A stretch of DNA of 30,747 nt from JAAYZM01 sp964510785 (GCA_964510785.1 CAZECM010000038.1:1-30747); one strand, 5' to 3'. Positions 17,343-25,687 are shown, numbered from the stretch's first letter. Notes: generated by a model from the letters alone, not told the origin. Numbers and translations: made by a program.

Positions 17343-18344
17343 ATGACGCAAGCACCCTCCGCGCCCACGGCAGCACGTGGCGTAGCGGGCCGCACCTCCG
17401 GTCTGCGGGACCGACTGCGCGGCAAGGGCTCCAGCCTCCTGTCCGCCGCGTTCGTGCTCCTCGTCGTGAGCCAGCTGCTCACGACACCGGCGTTCGGCCG
17501 CTGGGCGAACATCTCGAACATCCTGCAGCAGAACTCCATCATCGGGATCGTCGCCTGCGGGATGCTCCTGATGATCATCCTCGGCGGCTTCGACCTGTCG
17601 GTCGGTGCCGTGGGGGCGATGACCTCGGTGGTCGCCGCAGCGATGATCGTCAACGTCAACACGCCCGCCGGCATCGTCGTGGCGCTCCTCGCCGGTCTCG
17701 CCGTCGGCGCCCTCAACGGCGCGTGCGTGGCATTCCTCGGCATGAGTCCGTTCGTCGTCACGCTCGGTACGCAGAGCGTCGTCCTCGGGGTGCTCTTCAT
17801 CACGACCCAGGCGAGCCCGGTGTACGGCGTGCCGGAGTCCTTCACCCGCCTGGGCCTCGGCCGCATGTTCGGGGTGCCGATCGTCACCCTGTTCTTCCTC
17901 GCCGTCGTCGTGCTCGTCTGGGCGCTGCTGAAGTTCACGAAGTTCGGCCACTACATCTACGCCGTCGGGGGCAACCGCGAGGCCGCGCGGCTCGCCGGGG
18001 TGAACGTGACCTGGGTGACGATCGGCACCTACGCCATGGGCGGCATGCTCGCGGGTCTCGCCGGGATCCTGCTGCTCGGGCAGACCGGCATCGGTCAACC
18101 ATCTGCGGCCTCCACCTGGGCGCTCTCCGCCATCGCGGCGGTGGTCGTGGGCGGCGTGCCGCTCTCGGGCGGGGTCGGCCGGGTGTCCTCCGTCGTCCTC
18201 GGCACGTTCCTGCTCGGGGTGGTCGCGAACGCGCTCAACCTCAACGGCGTGTCGTCCTACTGGCAGCCCCTCGTCACGGGCCTCGTGATTCTCGTCGCCG
18301 TCGGGGTCGACAGCTACCAGCGCAAGCGGCGAGAGCTGCGCTGA
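17343..18344 (+). CDS. Sugar ABC transporter permease, RbsC/XylH-like
   Basis: A 333-residue integral membrane protein of the ribose-class permease family (BPD_transp_2) with about eight to ten hydrophobic helices; the first is SSLLSAAFVLLVVSQLL at ~35-50. GIVACGMLLMIILGGFDLSVGAVGAM is the typical helix 2-3 segment with the conserved FDLSVG, and VGGNREAARLAGVNV is the cytoplasmic loop that contacts the ATPase. ATG 17343 has AAGGA 7 nt upstream; a longer reading from 17304 is unsupported. It is the first gene of the operon, an unusual order, since the ATPase usually comes first. A hairpin separates it from the binding-protein gene. Confidence 0.94.
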   Translation: MTQAPSAPTAARGVAGRTSGLRDRLRGKGSSLLSAAFVLLVVSQLLTTPAFGRWANISNILQQNSIIGIVACGMLLMIILGGFDLSVGAVGAMTSVVAAAMIVNVNTPAGIVVALLAGLAVGALNGACVAFLGMSPFVVTLGTQSVVLGVLFITTQASPVYGVPESFTRLGLGRMFGVPIVTLFFLAVVVLVWALLKFTKFGHYIYAVGGNREAARLAGVNVTWVTIGTYAMGGMLAGLAGILLLGQTGIGQPSAASTWALSAIAAVVVGGVPLSGGVGRVSSVVLGTFLLGVVANALNLNGVSSYWQPLVTGLVILVAVGVDSYQRKRRELR

Positions 18345-18371
18345 ACCCGTACGAACCATCCAAGGCACTAC

Positions 18372-18393
18372 CCGCGGACAACAAGGTCTGCGG
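18372..18393 (+). promoter_or_regulatory. Intercistronic hairpin between permease and binding-protein genes
   Basis: CCGCGGAC (18372-18379), loop AACAAG, GTCTGCGG (18386-18393): an 8-bp stem with one G-U pair, 18 nt upstream of the binding-protein ATG and just before its ribosome site. It may protect the 5' end of a processed binding-protein message. Confidence 0.45.
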
Positions 18394-18411
18394 CAGAACT
18401 AGGGAGAAGAG

Positions 18412-19437
18412 ATGCGACTCAGGAGTCGAGCAGTACTGCCGGTCGTCGCGGGTGTCGTTTCCGTGATGGCTCTGGCTGCGTGCTCCGGCGACGGTACGCC
18501 GTCGGACCCGACCACCAGCCCGGAGCAGACGACGTCTGGCGGAGGCGGCGACCCGGCGGCCGGGGACTTCCGGATCGGCTACATGATCTGGAACACCTCC
18601 GTCCCGTTCTACTCGGGACTCATCGCGATGGCTGAGGCCACCGCGGACGAGCTCGGCGTCGAGCTGAGCATCCGCAACGGCAACGCCGAGCTCGCCGACC
18701 AGATCGGAGTCATCGAGCAGTTCATCGCCGAGGACTTCGACATGATCCTCATCAGCCCGAGCGACCCGACGGGCATCGTCCCGGCCGTGCGCAAGGCGAA
18801 CGAGGCCAACATCCCCGTCATGGCGGTCAACACCATGGCGGACACGAGCACAGGTGCCGAGATCGTGACCTACGTCGGCGTCGACGACGTCGAGTTCGGC
18901 AGGCTCCAGGGCGAGCTTCTCGTCCAGGCGATCGGCGAGGAGGGGAACTACTCCTACATCCAGGGCACGCTCGGCACCTCCGCCCAGCTGCAGCGCCAGC
19001 AGGGTCTCGAAGAGGTGCTCGCGCAGTACCCGGGCATCAACCGGCTCTCCGAGGTGAGCGCCAACTGGGACAACGCCGAGGCGCTCGCCGTGACCCAGGA
19101 CACCCTGAACCGGTTCGGACCGGGTGAGATCGACGCGATCGTCGGCCAGGGCCCCGAGATCGTCACGGGCGCCAACTTCGCGCTCGAGAGCGGGCGGACC
19201 GACGTCAAGTTCATCGCGGGCGACTACCCCGCCGAGGTCCGCGCAGCGATCCGCAGCGGTGCCGTGTTCGGCACGCCCAACCAGATGCCGGACCCCCAGG
19301 GTGAGCAGGCGATCCGGTACGCCGTGGCGTGGCTGAGCGGCGACACCGACAGCGTCCCGCAGCCGCAGGCCTTCATCGACATGCCGCTCGTCACCGCGGA
19401 GAACGTCGAGGAGCTCCCCGCGGCCTGGGGCGAGTGA
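18412..19437 (+). CDS. Sugar-binding lipoprotein of the ABC transporter (ribose class)
   Basis: A 341-residue lipoprotein. Residues 1-24 are a lipoprotein signal (basic start, hydrophobic core, lipobox LAAC with Cys24), followed by a Ser/Thr/Gly/Pro-rich linker. The mature part is a type I periplasmic-binding fold: RIGYMIWNTSVPFYSGLI at its start, ILISPSDPTGIVPAVRKA and NIPVMAVNTMAD as in RbsB/XylF-like proteins, hinge segments near IDAIVGQGPEIVTGA. The ligand cannot be named; the residues around the cleft (Trp in MIWN, Asp/Thr in SDPTG) suit a sugar. GGGAGAAGAG directly before ATG 18412 is a strong ribosome site. It is flanked by hairpins on both sides, which may raise its level over its partners. 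Confidence 0.94.
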   Translation: MRLRSRAVLPVVAGVVSVMALAACSGDGTPSDPTTSPEQTTSGGGGDPAAGDFRIGYMIWNTSVPFYSGLIAMAEATADELGVELSIRNGNAELADQIGVIEQFIAEDFDMILISPSDPTGIVPAVRKANEANIPVMAVNTMADTSTGAEIVTYVGVDDVEFGRLQGELLVQAIGEEGNYSYIQGTLGTSAQLQRQQGLEEVLAQYPGINRLSEVSANWDNAEALAVTQDTLNRFGPGEIDAIVGQGPEIVTGANFALESGRTDVKFIAGDYPAEVRAAIRSGAVFGTPNQMPDPQGEQAIRYAVAWLSGDTDSVPQPQAFIDMPLVTAENVEELPAAWGE

Positions 19438-19452
19438 CGCCACCGGGCGTCA
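19435..19452 (+). promoter_or_regulatory. Intercistronic hairpin at the stop codon of the binding-protein gene
   Basis: TGACGCC (19435-19441, including the TGA stop), loop ACCG, GGCGTCA (19446-19452): a perfect 7-bp stem. Likely a partial terminator or RNA 3'-end stabiliser that lowers downstream ATPase expression relative to the binding protein. Confidence 0.5.
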
Positions 19453-19495
19453 GCGCGCCGAAGTAACCGACCCCTTTGACCGTGGAGCACCTCGA

Positions 19496-21001
19496 ATGTT
19501 GACCATGACGCAGATCCGCAAGAGCTTTGGCGGTATCGAGGTGCTCCACGGGGTCGACTTCACCGTCGAGCCGGGACAGGTCCACGCGCTCGTCGGCCAC
19601 AACGGCGCCGGGAAGAGCACGTTGATGAAGGTGCTCGGCGGGATGTACCCCGACTACTCGGGGAGCCTGTCGATCGACGGCGAGCTCCACGAGCTGCGGG
19701 TGCCACGCGCCTCGCTCGACGCCGGTGTGGCGATCATCTACCAGGACTTCGCGCTCGTCCCCGACCTCGACGCCGCCCACAACATCGCGCTCGGCCGTGA
19801 GCCGCTCGCGGGCGGGGGGCTCGTCGTCCCGCACCGCTCCCTCGTGAGGCGCTCGGCAGCGGAGGCGGACCGCTTCGGGATCCGGATTCCCCTGCACAAG
19901 CCGGTGCGGGAGCTCGGCGTCGCGGACCAGCAGCTCACCGAGATCGTCCGGGCCCTCGCCCGCGACTGCCGCTACCTCGTCATGGACGAACCCACGGCCC
20001 GCCTCGCGCCCGCCGAGCGTCGTCACCTCTTCACGATCATCAAGTCGCTCGCGCAGCAGGGCGTCGGTGTCGTCTACATCAGCCACTTCCTCGACGAGGT
20101 CGTCGAGGTGGCCGACGTCGTGACGGTCCTCCGGGACGGTCAGGTCGTCTTCCACGAGCCCGCCTCGCAGTGCACACCGGACGGGCTCGCGACCGAGCTG
20201 GTCGGCGAGGAGGGCGAGCGTGTCCACGCCGTGCTCGAGCGGCGTCCGGAGACGACGTCGCCCGACGCACCGGTCCGGCTCGACGTGCGCGCGCTGCACG
20301 TGGGGGACGGCGGACCGGTCTCGTTCGAGGTCCGCGGCGGAGAGATCCTCGCGCTCGCCGGACTCGTGGGCTCGGGCCGCACGAGGCTCGCCCGGGCCGT
20401 CGTCGGTGATCTCAAGGTGCCGGGCTCGGTCGCTGTCGACGGTCGCACGCTGCGCAGGCGCAACCCCGGGACGTCCACGCGCGCCGGGTTGCTCTTCCTG
20501 CCCGAGGACCGCAAGCGCAACGGGCTCGTCCTGACGGGGACGATGCGCGACAACGTCGAGCTCACCGCGCTCGGGACCTCGTTGGGCAGGTGGGGACTCG
20601 TGCGCCGCAGGGCGGTCGACCGCCTCGTGGACGCGCTCGTCGCGCGGTTCGCCATCCGCCCGGCGAAGCCGCAGCACATCGTGCGCAACCTCAGCGGCGG
20701 CAACGCGCAGAAGGTGCTCTTCGCGCGGCAGGTCGCCGCCGAGCCCAAGGTCATCATCCTCGACCAGCCCACGGCGGGCGTCGACGTCGGGGCCAAGGCC
20801 GAGCTCCACGCGCAGGTCGACGCGCTCGCCCGCTCCGGGACGGCCGTCGTCCTCATCTCTGACGACCTCGACGAGATGCTCGAGCTCGCCACCCGTGTCC
20901 TCGTCGTAACGGCAGGACGCATCACCCACGAACTCGATCCTGCGACGCTCACCCGCGCGGAGCTCTTGAGTGCGATGAGCCGAAAGGCGGAGGAACAGTG
21001 A
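19496..21001 (+). CDS. Sugar ABC transporter ATP-binding protein, two domains (RbsA/MglA-like)
   Basis: A 501-residue protein with two nucleotide-binding domains. Domain 1: Walker A GHNGAGKST (34-42), Q-loop IIYQDFAL, signature degenerate (LGVADQQLTEIVRAL), Walker B YLVMDEPTA (~163). Domain 2: Walker A degenerate with Lys to Arg (GLVGSGRTRL, ~288), intact signature LSGGNAQK (~399), Walker B IILDQPTAGVDVG (~422) with Gln in place of the catalytic Glu. Thus one composite ATP site is fully canonical and the other triply degenerate. It drives sugar import through the permease. ATG 19496 has GGAG 9 nt upstream; the ATG at 19505 is too far. It overlaps the next gene by GTGA. Confidence 0.94.
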   Translation: MLTMTQIRKSFGGIEVLHGVDFTVEPGQVHALVGHNGAGKSTLMKVLGGMYPDYSGSLSIDGELHELRVPRASLDAGVAIIYQDFALVPDLDAAHNIALGREPLAGGGLVVPHRSLVRRSAAEADRFGIRIPLHKPVRELGVADQQLTEIVRALARDCRYLVMDEPTARLAPAERRHLFTIIKSLAQQGVGVVYISHFLDEVVEVADVVTVLRDGQVVFHEPASQCTPDGLATELVGEEGERVHAVLERRPETTSPDAPVRLDVRALHVGDGGPVSFEVRGGEILALAGLVGSGRTRLARAVVGDLKVPGSVAVDGRTLRRRNPGTSTRAGLLFLPEDRKRNGLVLTGTMRDNVELTALGTSLGRWGLVRRRAVDRLVDALVARFAIRPAKPQHIVRNLSGGNAQKVLFARQVAAEPKVIILDQPTAGVDVGAKAELHAQVDALARSGTAVVLISDDLDEMLELATRVLVVTAGRITHELDPATLTRAELLSAMSRKAEEQ

Positions 21002-22122
21002 CCGACCCCGTTGTGGCCGTGAAGTGCTACGGCTTCGAGTGGATGACCGAGCTCGGGTTCGACGAGGCGACTGCTGCCGCAGCCATGGCCTCGCACGGCG
21101 TGGACTGGGCGCTCGTTCAGAACGTCGCCGATCCGCTCCCCACGAGCGGGGTGGCCCAGGTCATGCCTGCGCACTACGACGAGACACGCTTCCGCGACGA
21201 GATCCGTGCACGCGGGATCAGGGTCTTCGAGTCCACCGCCGTGTTCTTCCAGCCGCACGAGGTCGAGGCGCACCCCGAGCTACGTCCGGTGGCCGACGAC
21301 GGTACGCCGATGACGATGCTCGACTGGTACCTCGGTGTCAGCCCACACTCGCGCGACTATCTCGCCCGGCGCGTCGAGATCATGGAGGAGGTCGTCTCCA
21401 CCCACCAGCCCGACGGCGTGTTCCTGTCGTTCATCCGGTTTCCCGGGTTCTGGGAGGAACTGACGGTCGACGTGCCGCGGGAGGCTGTCCGCGACTACGG
21501 CTTCTCGGCCGGGAGCCTTGCCCGGTTCCAGGAAGACACGGGGATCGTCCTGCCCGACGCCCCGGTGTCCGTCCAGGCGCGGGTCGTCCTCGGCGACCTG
21601 CGGTCGCGCTGGACGTCCTGGAAGTGCTCGGTGATCAGGGAAGCGACGAAGACGCTGGTCGACGCCGCTAGCCGGGTGCGGCCCGGCACGGAGTGCCTCA
21701 TCAACGGCCTACCCTTCCCGCGCACCGAGCGTGGCAATCTGTCCGAGGAGATCTTCGGCCAGGACCTCGGCGGTCTCTCGACCGTCGCGGAGCACATCGA
21801 GGCGATGGTGTACCACCAGATCCTCAAGCAGGATCCGACGAGCTGGATCCCCCAGGTCGTCGCGGACCTGCGCCCGCGGGTCCAGGGCACGCTGCTGCCC
21901 TGCATCCAGACGACGCCCGCCTACACCGAAGGACTGCACGCCGGCACGGGACGCCGCCCCGTGCTCCCGCCCGAGGAGGTCGCCGCCGCGCTGCGCGCGA
22001 TCGCCGGGACGTCGGCCGACGGGGTCTCCGTCTACCACTGGACGGACGTCGCTCAGGACGAGCTGCGTGCCGACGGGGTGATCGCCGAGGCACTGCGGCG
22101 TTTCAAGGATGGCTCCCTGTGA
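20998..22122 (+). CDS. Putative glycoside-hydrolase-like TIM-barrel protein (family-10-like), cytoplasmic
   Basis: A 374-residue protein without signal peptide. I recognise it only loosely: the alternation of helices and strands, the segment PDGVFLSFIRFPGFWEE (~138-154) corresponding to the DGIHLDYIRYP block of GH10-like (GHL) barrels, and ADGVSVYHWTD near the C-terminus, a typical last barrel strand. The Asp of that GHL block is Ser here, so catalysis may use other residues (candidate acids: Glu in FPGFWEE, Glu in VFESTAVFF, Asp in YHWTD). GTG 20998 overlaps the ATPase stop (GTGA) and has GGAGG 5 nt upstream, so its product is made together with the transporter; it probably acts on the imported compound. 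Substrate unknown. Confidence 0.7.
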   Translation: MTDPVVAVKCYGFEWMTELGFDEATAAAAMASHGVDWALVQNVADPLPTSGVAQVMPAHYDETRFRDEIRARGIRVFESTAVFFQPHEVEAHPELRPVADDGTPMTMLDWYLGVSPHSRDYLARRVEIMEEVVSTHQPDGVFLSFIRFPGFWEELTVDVPREAVRDYGFSAGSLARFQEDTGIVLPDAPVSVQARVVLGDLRSRWTSWKCSVIREATKTLVDAASRVRPGTECLINGLPFPRTERGNLSEEIFGQDLGGLSTVAEHIEAMVYHQILKQDPTSWIPQVVADLRPRVQGTLLPCIQTTPAYTEGLHAGTGRRPVLPPEEVAAALRAIAGTSADGVSVYHWTDVAQDELRADGVIAEALRRFKDGSL

Positions 22123-23033
22123 CGACCGCCGTCGAGCAGGTCTACGCGAGCGGCTTCGCCTACCCCGAGGGGCCGCGCTTCGATGCCGACGGCGTGCTGC
22201 ACGTGGTGGAGCTCGCAGGCGGGGTCGTGAGCCGGGTCGTCGCGGGCGAGAGGCTCGTGCTGAGCGAGCCCGGTGGTTCGCCGAACGGGGCGGGCTTCGC
22301 GGACGACGGCACCCTGTTCATCTGCAACAACGGCGGCAACTGGGGACCCAACGAGTCGACAGGTCAGCGCCCGGGGCTCGGCGGAGGCACGGCGGCGATC
22401 CAGGCCGTCGCGAAGGACGGCACCTGGACCACCGTCCTGACGCAGATCGACGGCGTCCCGCTCAACAGCCCCAACGACCTCTTCCTCGACCCGCGCGGCG
22501 GGATCTGGTTCACCGACCCCGCGTGGGCGGAGCGGGACGGGGGCGGTAGCGCCCCAGCGAGTGCGAGCCCCCCAGGTTCCGTGTGCTTCGTCGACGAGGG
22601 CGGGTATGCGGTGAGGTGCCACACGGGGCTCGTCTTCCCCAACGGGCTCGTGCTCACGCCCGACGGCTCGGACCTGCTCGTGGGGGAGACCGGAACCGGG
22701 CGGATCGTCGCGTTCCCGGTACTCGGGCCGGGCAGGCTCGGAGAGCCGCGCCGGTGGGCGGAGCTCGGTGGCGACGCGTTTCCCGACGGGATGGCGTTCG
22801 ACTCCGCCGGACGGCTGATCATTGCCGGGACGGGTTCCGGTGCGCTCTTCGTCACGGACGAAGCGGGGCACCTCGACCGGATCCCGATGTCCGACCGTGA
22901 CGTGACGAACCTGTGCTTCGGCGGAGACCGGGGGAGCACGATCTTCGTCACCCAGGCCGCGCTCGGCCGGGTCGTGACGCTCGAGTGGGACGTCGCGGGC
23001 GAGCCGCTGCCGGTGGGACCCCGGCTCTGGTAG
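22119..23033 (+). CDS. SMP-30/gluconolactonase/LRE family protein
   Basis: A 304-residue six-bladed beta-propeller. The divalent-metal ligands of SMP-30 lactonases can be placed: Glu in AYPEGPRFDADG (~residue 16), Asn in FPNGLVLTPDG and Asp in FPDGMAFDSAG, plus the substrate-loop SPNDLFLDPRGGIWFTDP. Such enzymes open sugar-acid lactones such as glucono- or xylonolactone. GTG 22119 overlaps the preceding stop in a GTGA junction, so it is the last gene of the operon; the frame is open upstream to 21693 but that portion lies inside the preceding gene. No aldose dehydrogenase is in the operon, so either a lactone is imported or the oxidation step is encoded elsewhere. Confidence 0.9.
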   Translation: MTTAVEQVYASGFAYPEGPRFDADGVLHVVELAGGVVSRVVAGERLVLSEPGGSPNGAGFADDGTLFICNNGGNWGPNESTGQRPGLGGGTAAIQAVAKDGTWTTVLTQIDGVPLNSPNDLFLDPRGGIWFTDPAWAERDGGGSAPASASPPGSVCFVDEGGYAVRCHTGLVFPNGLVLTPDGSDLLVGETGTGRIVAFPVLGPGRLGEPRRWAELGGDAFPDGMAFDSAGRLIIAGTGSGALFVTDEAGHLDRIPMSDRDVTNLCFGGDRGSTIFVTQAALGRVVTLEWDVAGEPLPVGPRLW

Positions 23034-23042
23034 CCCTTCGGT

Positions 23043-24260
23043 CTACCCGACCGTCGTGGGTGCCGGCGTGCCCGAGACAGGAGCGCTGATCCCGGTCGCC
23101 ATGGCGACGGCCCCCCACAGCTCCGCACGTTCGCCCAACCGGCTCGGCAAGACGTCGAGCGCCTGGGCGACCCGGGACTCCGTGTAGTAGCCGACGGACT
23201 CGCGCAGCCCGACGATCGCCCAGTCGCCGGCGTGGGCGAGGCGTCCGCCGACGACGATGTGGCGGGGATTGAGGGCGTTGCACAGGTTCGCGAGCACCCG
23301 ACCCACCTCCCAGCCTGCGTCGCGCAGCACGCGGCCGGCACCCTCGTGCCCGTTCTCCGCGAGCTCGGCGAGGTCCTTGATCGACAGCCCGTAGTTGCCC
23401 GTCGCGGCGTGGAGCGCCTGGGCGAGGTAGCGCGAGGAGGCCACGGTGTAGAGGCAGCCCCGCGAGCCGCACATGCAGATGACACCGTCCGGCTTGACCT
23501 GCATGTGCCCGATCTCGCCTGCGAGACCGTCCGAGCCGCGGACGAGGCGCCCGTTGACGACGATGCCGCAGCCCACGCCGTGCGAGATCTTGACGAACAG
23601 CACGTCCGCGACGTTCCGGCTGATGCCGAAGGTCGACTCGCCGAGCACCGCGAGGTTCGCGTCGTTCTCGGCGTGCACGGGGCGCCCTAGATGCTCCCCG
23701 ACGAGCTGGGCCGGGTTCTGGTCGTGCCAGCGGCTGTCGATGTTCTGCCGGGCGATCACGCCGTCCCGGCCGATCGGCTCGGGAATCGAGGCGACCGCGC
23801 CGCGGCAGGTCTGCCCGGCGAGCGAGTGCTCCTTGACGAGGGTGTCCAGCAGCGCCCGGGCGTGCGCCGCCAGCTCCGCCGCTGTCGCACCCTCACCGGC
23901 CACGATCTGCCGCGCGCCGATGACCCGTCCACCGAGGTCCGCCACGGCAACCTGGAGCGTCTCGTGGCCGAAGTCGAGGGCGACGCCGTAGCCCGCCTCG
24001 TGAACCAGAGCCAGCAGCTCCGGCGGCCGGCCCCGGCCGGCCTTCTGATGCCCGCCGGGCTGACCGTGGGCGGGCTCGGGTGACAGGCGCAGCGTGTTCT
24101 CGGCGAGCAGCTCGTCCACGAGCGCGCTGACCGTGGTGCGCGAGAGCATCGTGCGTGCAGCGATCTCGGTGCGAGAGAGCGAGGCGACCCCGGCAAATGC
24201 AGCAACGATGCGCCGCCTGTTGTGCTCCTTGACATTTACTCCGGGATCTACGCGTTCCAT
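23043..24260 (-). CDS. ROK family transcriptional regulator
   Basis: A 405-residue NagC/XylR-type repressor. The N-terminal winged helix is LSRTEIAARTMLSRTTVSALVDELL (residues 29-53). The ROK domain follows: VALDFGHETLQVAVADL (ATP/phosphate-like loop), ENDANLAVLGE, GVGCGIVVNGRLVRGSDGLAGEIGHM, and the zinc-binding CMCGSRGCL. Such proteins bind operators and are released by a sugar or sugar phosphate. It converges on the ABC/lactonase operon with 9 nt between stops and is the obvious candidate regulator. ATG 24260 has no Shine-Dalgarno but CATAAT exactly 6 nt upstream, which supports a leaderless message and this start. Confidence 0.94.
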   Translation of the reverse strand: MERVDPGVNVKEHNRRRIVAAFAGVASLSRTEIAARTMLSRTTVSALVDELLAENTLRLSPEPAHGQPGGHQKAGRGRPPELLALVHEAGYGVALDFGHETLQVAVADLGGRVIGARQIVAGEGATAAELAAHARALLDTLVKEHSLAGQTCRGAVASIPEPIGRDGVIARQNIDSRWHDQNPAQLVGEHLGRPVHAENDANLAVLGESTFGISRNVADVLFVKISHGVGCGIVVNGRLVRGSDGLAGEIGHMQVKPDGVICMCGSRGCLYTVASSRYLAQALHAATGNYGLSIKDLAELAENGHEGAGRVLRDAGWEVGRVLANLCNALNPRHIVVGGRLAHAGDWAIVGLRESVGYYTESRVAQALDVLPSRLGERAELWGAVAMATGISAPVSGTPAPTTVG

Positions 24261-24266
24261 GGAGAC

Positions 24267-24272
24267 ATTATG
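24267..24272 (-). promoter_or_regulatory. Candidate leaderless -10 box of the ROK regulator gene
   Basis: CATAAT on the minus strand, exactly 6 nt before ATG 24260; the best -10 match of the leaderless set. Confidence 0.55.
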
Positions 24273-24342
24273 GTCGCGACCCAGGGGTATTGACTCGCTC
24301 CGGTACTCGGCCGTCGGCGAACAGCGTCCTTCTGGACGCGCG

Positions 24343-25608
24343 TCACCAGATCCAGTTCACGACCGGGGCGTAGGGCCAACCGAAGGCGGTGCTCGCCGCG
24401 AAGGCCGATCCCGGTTCGAGCTCGCGCGCGAGGCCCGCACCGACGAGCTGCGTGAGCGGGAACCCTCCGAGGAAGAGGGTGCCGAGCTCCCGCACGCCGA
24501 TCGAGAGGTGCGCGGGGGCGTCGGTCCGCGTGACCTGTGCGCCGTCGGGCCCGCCCACGAGGTGCCAGCGTCCCGTGTTGGCGGGCAGCCGGTCGTCGGT
24601 GACGTCGAGGACCACGTCGACCGGTGCGGCGTAGCGGCGCGAGGCGAGCGCGGTGGGCACGTCGAGCAAGCGGATCCAGAGGTTCTCCGCGAGCCGGGGC
24701 CTGGCCGCGGGCCAGTCGACGAGGAGGGCGAGCAACGGGTCGTCGAGGGCGAGGTAGTCGACGTCGACGTTCGCCATGAGGTCGAGGTCGAGCAGGACGC
24801 CCCACAGCGCGCGCGTCGCCGCGGCGTCGACGGCGACGTGGTCGAGCACCTCGACCGTGCCGTCGGGACCCGTGGCCGCCCACGCGAGCTTGCGCCGGAA
24901 CCGCGCGAAGCCCACGGGGACGCCGTCCCGTTCGGCGACGGCGATCCGCACCGCCTCGAAGCCGTTCCGCCAGAACTCCGGGTCCTGGAAGGCACCGGCC
25001 TCGAGCCCGGGGGTCGACCGCCGGCTCCACCCCGGCCGGTCCACTCGCGCGTTGAGGTCCTGGAAGAGCGCGAGGTGCTTCTCGGTGGAGAGGACCTCGA
25101 GCCGGACGCGAACGTCGTCGGCCCCGGGCACGTCGCGCAGCGTGGCGCCGCGCGGGATCTTGACCATGGCGCACCGCGCGGCGAGCCCGTACCCGAAGCG
25201 GCCGTAGATGCTCATCTCCGAGGCCCACAGCGCCGAGACGGCTTCGCCGCGGGCGAGGGAGCGACCGAAGTGGTCCGAGATCATCGCCGAGAGCAGGCCG
25301 CGACGACGGTGTGCCGGGTGCACGGTGACCCACGTGAGCCCCGAGATCGGGATGCGGGCGCCGGGCACGGGATGGTCGGCGAACTCGTAGGAGGCGTGGA
25401 AGGCGACGAGCTCGTCGTCGTGCTCCACGCCGCGGGTGCGCGAGAAGTCGAGGGGCCAGCTCAGCGTCTCGCGCTGGGCCGGGGTGGTGGAGCTCGGGAA
25501 GCCCCACGTGTTGATGGCCGTGATGTCTTCCTTGCGCCCGTCGGGGACGTCCACCAGACGGTAGCCGTCGGGAAGCGTCGGGGCGGCGGGCTGTGGCACG
25601 GTGCTCAT
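24343..25608 (-). CDS. Eis-type GNAT family N-acetyltransferase
   Basis: A 421-residue three-domain acetyltransferase like mycobacterial Eis. The acetyl-CoA motif VTVHPAHRRRGLLSAMI is at 95-110; the catalytic Tyr is Tyr135 in SIYGRFGYG; a second GNAT-like half and a C-terminal sterol-carrier-like domain follow, ending in FGWPYAPVVNWIW, where the terminal carboxylate acts as general base in Eis. Eis proteins acetylate amines, including aminoglycosides at several positions and protein lysines; the natural substrate here is unknown. ATG 25608 is favoured over 25656, since it has CACGAT exactly 6 nt upstream and gives the usual length. Divergent from the SpoIIE-type phosphatase. Confidence 0.92.
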   Translation of the reverse strand: MSTVPQPAAPTLPDGYRLVDVPDGRKEDITAINTWGFPSSTTPAQRETLSWPLDFSRTRGVEHDDELVAFHASYEFADHPVPGARIPISGLTWVTVHPAHRRRGLLSAMISDHFGRSLARGEAVSALWASEMSIYGRFGYGLAARCAMVKIPRGATLRDVPGADDVRVRLEVLSTEKHLALFQDLNARVDRPGWSRRSTPGLEAGAFQDPEFWRNGFEAVRIAVAERDGVPVGFARFRRKLAWAATGPDGTVEVLDHVAVDAAATRALWGVLLDLDLMANVDVDYLALDDPLLALLVDWPAARPRLAENLWIRLLDVPTALASRRYAAPVDVVLDVTDDRLPANTGRWHLVGGPDGAQVTRTDAPAHLSIGVRELGTLFLGGFPLTQLVGAGLARELEPGSAFAASTAFGWPYAPVVNWIW

Positions 25609-25614
25609 CCACCC

Positions 25615-25620
25615 ATCGTG
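25615..25620 (-). promoter_or_regulatory. Candidate leaderless -10 box of the Eis-like gene
   Basis: CACGAT on the minus strand, exactly 6 nt before ATG 25608; a GGGTGG between them is a poor ribosome site because it abuts the ATG. Confidence 0.35.
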
Positions 25621-25681
25621 GAGGAAGCGCGCCCCGGCGGAAAGTCGAATACGCATCTGGCTTGCGCCGCCCCGCCCCGGA

Positions 25682-25687
25682 TAGCCT
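25682..25687 (+). promoter_or_regulatory. Candidate leaderless -10 box of the SpoIIE-type phosphatase operon
   Basis: TAGCCT exactly 6 nt before ATG 25694, which has no Shine-Dalgarno. It would drive the three-gene phosphatase, ATL and methyltransferase operon. Confidence 0.5.
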
